From CAWBQO01 sp963790965 (GTDB taxonomy: Bacteria; Bacteroidota; Rhodothermia; Rhodothermales; DASSAV01): 64,000 nucleotides of DNA. The notes beneath the pieces are model-generated. The model made no database searches. It had not been told where the DNA came from and saw nothing but the letters and a program-made list of their open reading frames with translations. Location of the stretch: the NCBI GenBank assembly GCA_963790965.1, contig CAWBQO010000003.1, positions 1,116,001 to 1,180,000 of the forward strand, read 5' to 3'. The position numbers and the translations under genes are program-made. Below, piece by piece: positions 61,403 to 64,000 of this stretch (positions within the stretch are counted from its first letter, which is position 1; each line of letters starts with the position of its first letter).

Positions 61403-61757
61403 CACAACGCCTGCCCCTCAACGAGCACTTTATGCATCAACGGATGATCAGCGTCCGCATTTGACTCTTCTGAAAACGGGATTAACGAAATGTATACGTC
61501 GTGCCGATCCCACGGTTTTAGACCGACGCTTCCGCGGCTTCTCGTTGCGTTAACGGCATCGACCGGGCCTCTCACAGAACGACAAGAATGTCGACATCCG
61601 ACTTTCCACTCGCCTCGCCACGGGCGTAGGAGCCAAAGAGTACCAGGTGAAGAAGCCGCTCGCCGCAGTGCTTTTCGAGTTCCCGCCTCACATCTTCGCG
61701 AAGGGCCGAATGCTTTTCGCGAGACAACGGAAGTTCGTTATTAAAGCCGGCTTCCAC
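61402..61757 (-). pseudogene. MNT-type nucleotidyltransferase antitoxin with a one-base frameshift
   Basis: The first frame (GTG at 61757) encodes LVLFGSYARGEASGKSDVDI, the minimal nucleotidyltransferase motif with GSxxRGxxxxxSDxD. It stops at 61572 right after ILVVL. One base further, a second frame continues with RGPVDAV, WDRHDVYISLIPFSEE and DHPLMHKVLVEGQAL, the normal C-terminus of such proteins, and ends with TGA overlapping the HEPN ATG (TGATG). Adding one base near 61570 restores 118 residues. MNT proteins neutralise HEPN toxins by AMPylation in known systems. Confidence 0.7.
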
Positions 61758-61758
61758 G

Positions 61759-63240
61759 CTACGCCACCGTCTTGACCTCGCTCACGAGCTTCGCTATCGT
61801 ATCCTTTGCGTCGCCGAAGAGCATGCTGGTGTTGTTGTTGAAGAACAGTTCGTTCTCCACACCGGAATAACCCGGCCTCATGCTTCTCTTGAGCACGATC
61901 ACGCGGCGCGATTGATCCACGTTGAGGATCGGCATCCCGTAAATAGGACTGGCCGTGTCCGTGCGTGCTGCCGGATTCACCACGTCATTTGCGCCAATGA
62001 TCAGCGACACGTCGACGTTCGGAAACTCGCCGTTAATGTCGTCCATCTCGTACAGGTCGTCGTAGGAGACGTTGGCCTCGGCGAGGAGCACGTTCATGTG
62101 CCCCGGCATACGCCCGGCCACCGGATGGATCGCGAACTTCACGTCCACGCCCTTTTCCTGCAGCAACTCGGCAAGCTCCCGCACGACGTGCTGCGCCTGC
62201 GCTACGGCCATGCCGTATCCCGGCACGATCACCACGCGATCGGCATAGCTGAGCAGGATCGCGGTATCATCTACGGTCGTCTCGTTGATCGATTTGCCCT
62301 CCATCGTCGCGCTATGGACGGAGCCTTCTCCAGTCGCGTCGCCGCCGAAACCGCCGAGCAGCACGTTTATGAGCGAGCGGTTCATGGCGTCGCACATGAT
62401 CTTGGTCAGGATGACACCCGAGGCTCCGACGAGCGCGCCACTCACGATCAGCGCGGTATTGTCGAGCACAAACCCCGTCGCCGCGGCCGCGAGGCCTGAA
62501 TACGAGTTCAGGAGCGCAACCACCACCGGCATATCCGCCCCTCCAATAGGAATAACGAGCAGGATGCCGAGGATAAAGGCTACTACCCCGAGCACGATCG
62601 CGCCGTAAACTACGACGTCGGTCTGTACCGGAAACACCGGCGCACCATAGGCCATGTATCCAAGCGCGCCGAGGCCGAGCAGCGCCAGCAGCGCCGTCAG
62701 CACCCGCATACCGGGAAACGAGATCGGGTTGCCGGAGATGTACTCGCCTAATTTGCCGAAGGCGACGAAGCTGCCGGAGAACGTCACCATGCCGATCAGA
62801 ATGCTGAGGGCAATCGTGATCGCAGCCGCGTACCCGAACACGGGGACGACCGTTGCCTGCGGCAGGAGCGCCTGCGTTACGACACCGGTTCTTGCCGGAC
62901 CGTTTTCAGCGATGACGCGCGCGATCTCGGCACCGGCCACGAGCGCCGATGCGAGTCCGCCGAAGCCGTTAAACGCCGCCACCAGTTCCGGCATCGACGT
63001 CATGGCTACGCGTCGGGCGAGCACCGCGCCGATGGCCGAGCCGACGATCAGGCCGCCGATCAGGATGAACGGATCTATGATTTTGTGCTCGAATAAGGCA
63101 GCCACGACGGCAATCAACATGCCGACCGCCGAGAGCTGATTGCCCGCACGAGCTGTTGCGGGAGAGGTGAGCCGCTTCATCCCCATGATGAATAGCGCGG
63201 CGGCCAGAAGGTAGGCCAGTACGATGATTGGATTCGCCAT
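61759..63240 (-). CDS. pntB: NAD(P) transhydrogenase subunit beta
   Basis: The 493-residue subunit has about nine membrane helices (1-270) and a C-terminal NADP(H)-binding domain. The latter carries VVIVPGYGMAVAQAQH (about 340-355), HPVAGRMPGHMNVLLAEA (about 377-394) and IGANDVVNPAA (about 426-436). With PntA it couples proton influx to hydride transfer from NADH to NADP+, supplying NADPH. The MNT pseudogene starts 1 base after its stop. Confidence 0.96.
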   Translation of the reverse strand: MANPIIVLAYLLAAALFIMGMKRLTSPATARAGNQLSAVGMLIAVVAALFEHKIIDPFILIGGLIVGSAIGAVLARRVAMTSMPELVAAFNGFGGLASALVAGAEIARVIAENGPARTGVVTQALLPQATVVPVFGYAAAITIALSILIGMVTFSGSFVAFGKLGEYISGNPISFPGMRVLTALLALLGLGALGYMAYGAPVFPVQTDVVVYGAIVLGVVAFILGILLVIPIGGADMPVVVALLNSYSGLAAAATGFVLDNTALIVSGALVGASGVILTKIMCDAMNRSLINVLLGGFGGDATGEGSVHSATMEGKSINETTVDDTAILLSYADRVVIVPGYGMAVAQAQHVVRELAELLQEKGVDVKFAIHPVAGRMPGHMNVLLAEANVSYDDLYEMDDINGEFPNVDVSLIIGANDVVNPAARTDTASPIYGMPILNVDQSRRVIVLKRSMRPGYSGVENELFFNNNTSMLFGDAKDTIAKLVSEVKTVA

Positions 63241-63297
63241 CTTTACGCGGACTTAAAACGAAGGCTGTGCAGGTGAGACCCGGTTGCGCGGACGCAA

Positions 63298-63639
63298 TCA
63301 GGCGGAGACGGATTGCTTGCTCGGAGCGTCGGTTTTGACCGTTTCTCGCGAGGCGGCAGGCAGGCTCCGGTCCTTCTTCTTGAACATCTGGAGCATACGG
63401 TCGGTCACAAGAAAACCGCCGACTACGTTGATCGTGGCTGCGATGAGCGCGACGAGTCCAACCCACGTGGCGATGTTGTCGTCCACCATGCCGACCACCA
63501 CAAGCGCTCCGACAATCGTGATCCCGCTGATGGCATTGGTGCCGGACATGAGCGGCGTGTGCAGCGTCTGCGGCACTTTGCTGATCACCTCGATCCCGAC
63601 AAAGGAAGCGAGCACAAAGACGATGATATTCTGAATCAT
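63298..63639 (-). CDS. pntAB: NAD(P) transhydrogenase alpha-2 (membrane) subunit
   Basis: The 113-residue protein corresponds to the C-terminal membrane part of E. coli PntA. It has three helices, with VFVLASFVGIEVISKVP (about 7-23), LHTPLMSGTNAISGITIVGAL (about 26-46) and GGFLVTDRMLQMF (about 81-93). The ATG at 63639 gives the standard N-terminus MIQN. It starts 16 bases after the alpha-1 gene stop. The split alpha subunit is common outside enterobacteria. Confidence 0.93.
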   Translation of the reverse strand: MIQNIIVFVLASFVGIEVISKVPQTLHTPLMSGTNAISGITIVGALVVVGMVDDNIATWVGLVALIAATINVVGGFLVTDRMLQMFKKKDRSLPAASRETVKTDAPSKQSVSA

Positions 63640-63655
63640 GAAAGTTAAACCGTTA

Positions 63656-64000
63656 TCAGGCGACAAGGATATTGCGGACGCGCTCATTGACGACTTCACC
63701 ATTGTACGTCACGCAGGCTCCCTTGAAGATTTCGTCCTCAAAGTTCGCCTTGAGGCCATCCGGCCCCACGAACTCCAGCAGCACGGCGGTAATCGTTCGG
63801 GCGTACATCTGGCTGGCGTGAACGGGCATTTCGGAAGCGAGGTTGAGCGGACCCATGATGGTGACCCGGTTCTCGACAATGGTCTCTCCGGGCTTCGTCA
63901 GCGCGCAGTTTCCGCCATTGGTGGCGGCCAGGTCGACAATGACCGAGCCTTCCTGCATTGCCGCAACCGCCTCTTCCGTGACGAGCAGCGGGGCGGGCCT
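63656..64000 (-). CDS. pntAA: NAD(P) transhydrogenase alpha-1 (NAD-binding) subunit, C-terminal part
   Basis: The gene runs off the right edge. The visible 114 residues include APLLVTEEAV, GSVIVDLAATNGGNCALT and the late HASQMYARTITAVLLEFV, typical of the second half of the NAD(H)-binding domain. The frame is open to the window end, so the start lies outside. It heads the pntAA-pntAB-pntB operon. Confidence 0.93.
   Translation of the reverse strand, partial: RPAPLLVTEEAVAAMQEGSVIVDLAATNGGNCALTKPGETIVENRVTIMGPLNLASEMPVHASQMYARTITAVLLEFVGPDGLKANFEDEIFKGACVTYNGEVVNERVRNILVA

Noticed and set aside
1..64000. CRISPR array, prophage, rRNA or intact transposase
   Set aside because: No regularly spaced repeats, phage structural genes, rRNA stretches or transposase motifs were seen on either strand.

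Overview
The window is about 60% GC bacterial chromosome, densely coded, with almost only housekeeping genes. Most starts lack a clear Shine-Dalgarno sequence, and a promoter-like TTG / TAnnTTTG pattern lies in front of mraZ. Together with a PBP2-RodA pair, a complete division/wall cluster, meso-DAP-type wall enzymes, many lipoproteins and an outer-membrane beta-barrel protein, this suggests a Gram-negative member of the Bacteroidota/Rhodothermota lineage (Rhodothermales-like). That placement is an inference from gene content and style, not from a marker search.

Layout. 1-2961: the rpsF (tail)-rpsR-rplI ribosomal operon, a terminator, then dsbD. 3193-4286: an orphan small protein and three putative small single-pass membrane proteins on the minus strand. 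4261-8989: a CYTH phosphatase/cyclase-like protein, a MITE-like element, the UV-damage endonuclease uvsE, a small membrane protein, speA and a second CYTH-like protein. 9005-13844: a KtrB/KtrA-type potassium uptake pair, a DUF2721 membrane protein and a prolyl oligopeptidase lipoprotein. 13991-19766: clpP, a broken PIN-domain toxin gene, a Spy/LTXXQ-like lipoprotein, DAHP synthase, pyrD and a PhzF-family enzyme. 19819-22959: a large secreted protein combining a gluzincin-like protease domain, a TolB-like propeller and an outer-membrane barrel. 23505-28065: mrdA (PBP2), rodA and a TldD-family protease.

28230-43854 is the dcw cluster on the minus strand in the order mraZ-rsmH-ftsL-ftsI-murE-mraY-murD-ftsW-murG-murC-ftsQ-ftsA-ftsZ. 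It ends at a strong bidirectional terminator shared with tldD. murF, murB and ddl are absent from it. ftsI is split by an apparent frameshift at a short CT repeat. Two 10-bp-phased GTGGGG boxes upstream of mraZ look like the MraZ autoregulatory operator.

44297-59275 carries bioD, a MEMO1-family protein overlapping a DUF2520 Rossmann protein, three linked genes ending in a cyclophilin lipoprotein, lysS, a PrsW-type protease with zinc ribbon, a polyprenol/diacylglycerol-kinase-like protein, a lipase, a cytoplasmic cyclophilin, a DUF493 protein, an orphan response regulator, a secreted MsrA-MsrB fusion, dapF and phoH. 59276-61757 is the only clearly accessory stretch: a dispersed TCATCCTGAACG repeat, two copies of a 178-bp MITE-like element, a small ORF, hbd, and a decayed MNT-HEPN toxin-antitoxin pair. 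The window closes with pntB and the two-part pntA (transhydrogenase).

The least expected signal is the short repeat family with terminal inverted repeats (4791-4959, 59599-59776, 61173-61350). Two copies sit so that the TAA in the terminal repeat is the stop codon of the neighbouring gene. The third lies inside the HEPN toxin gene.
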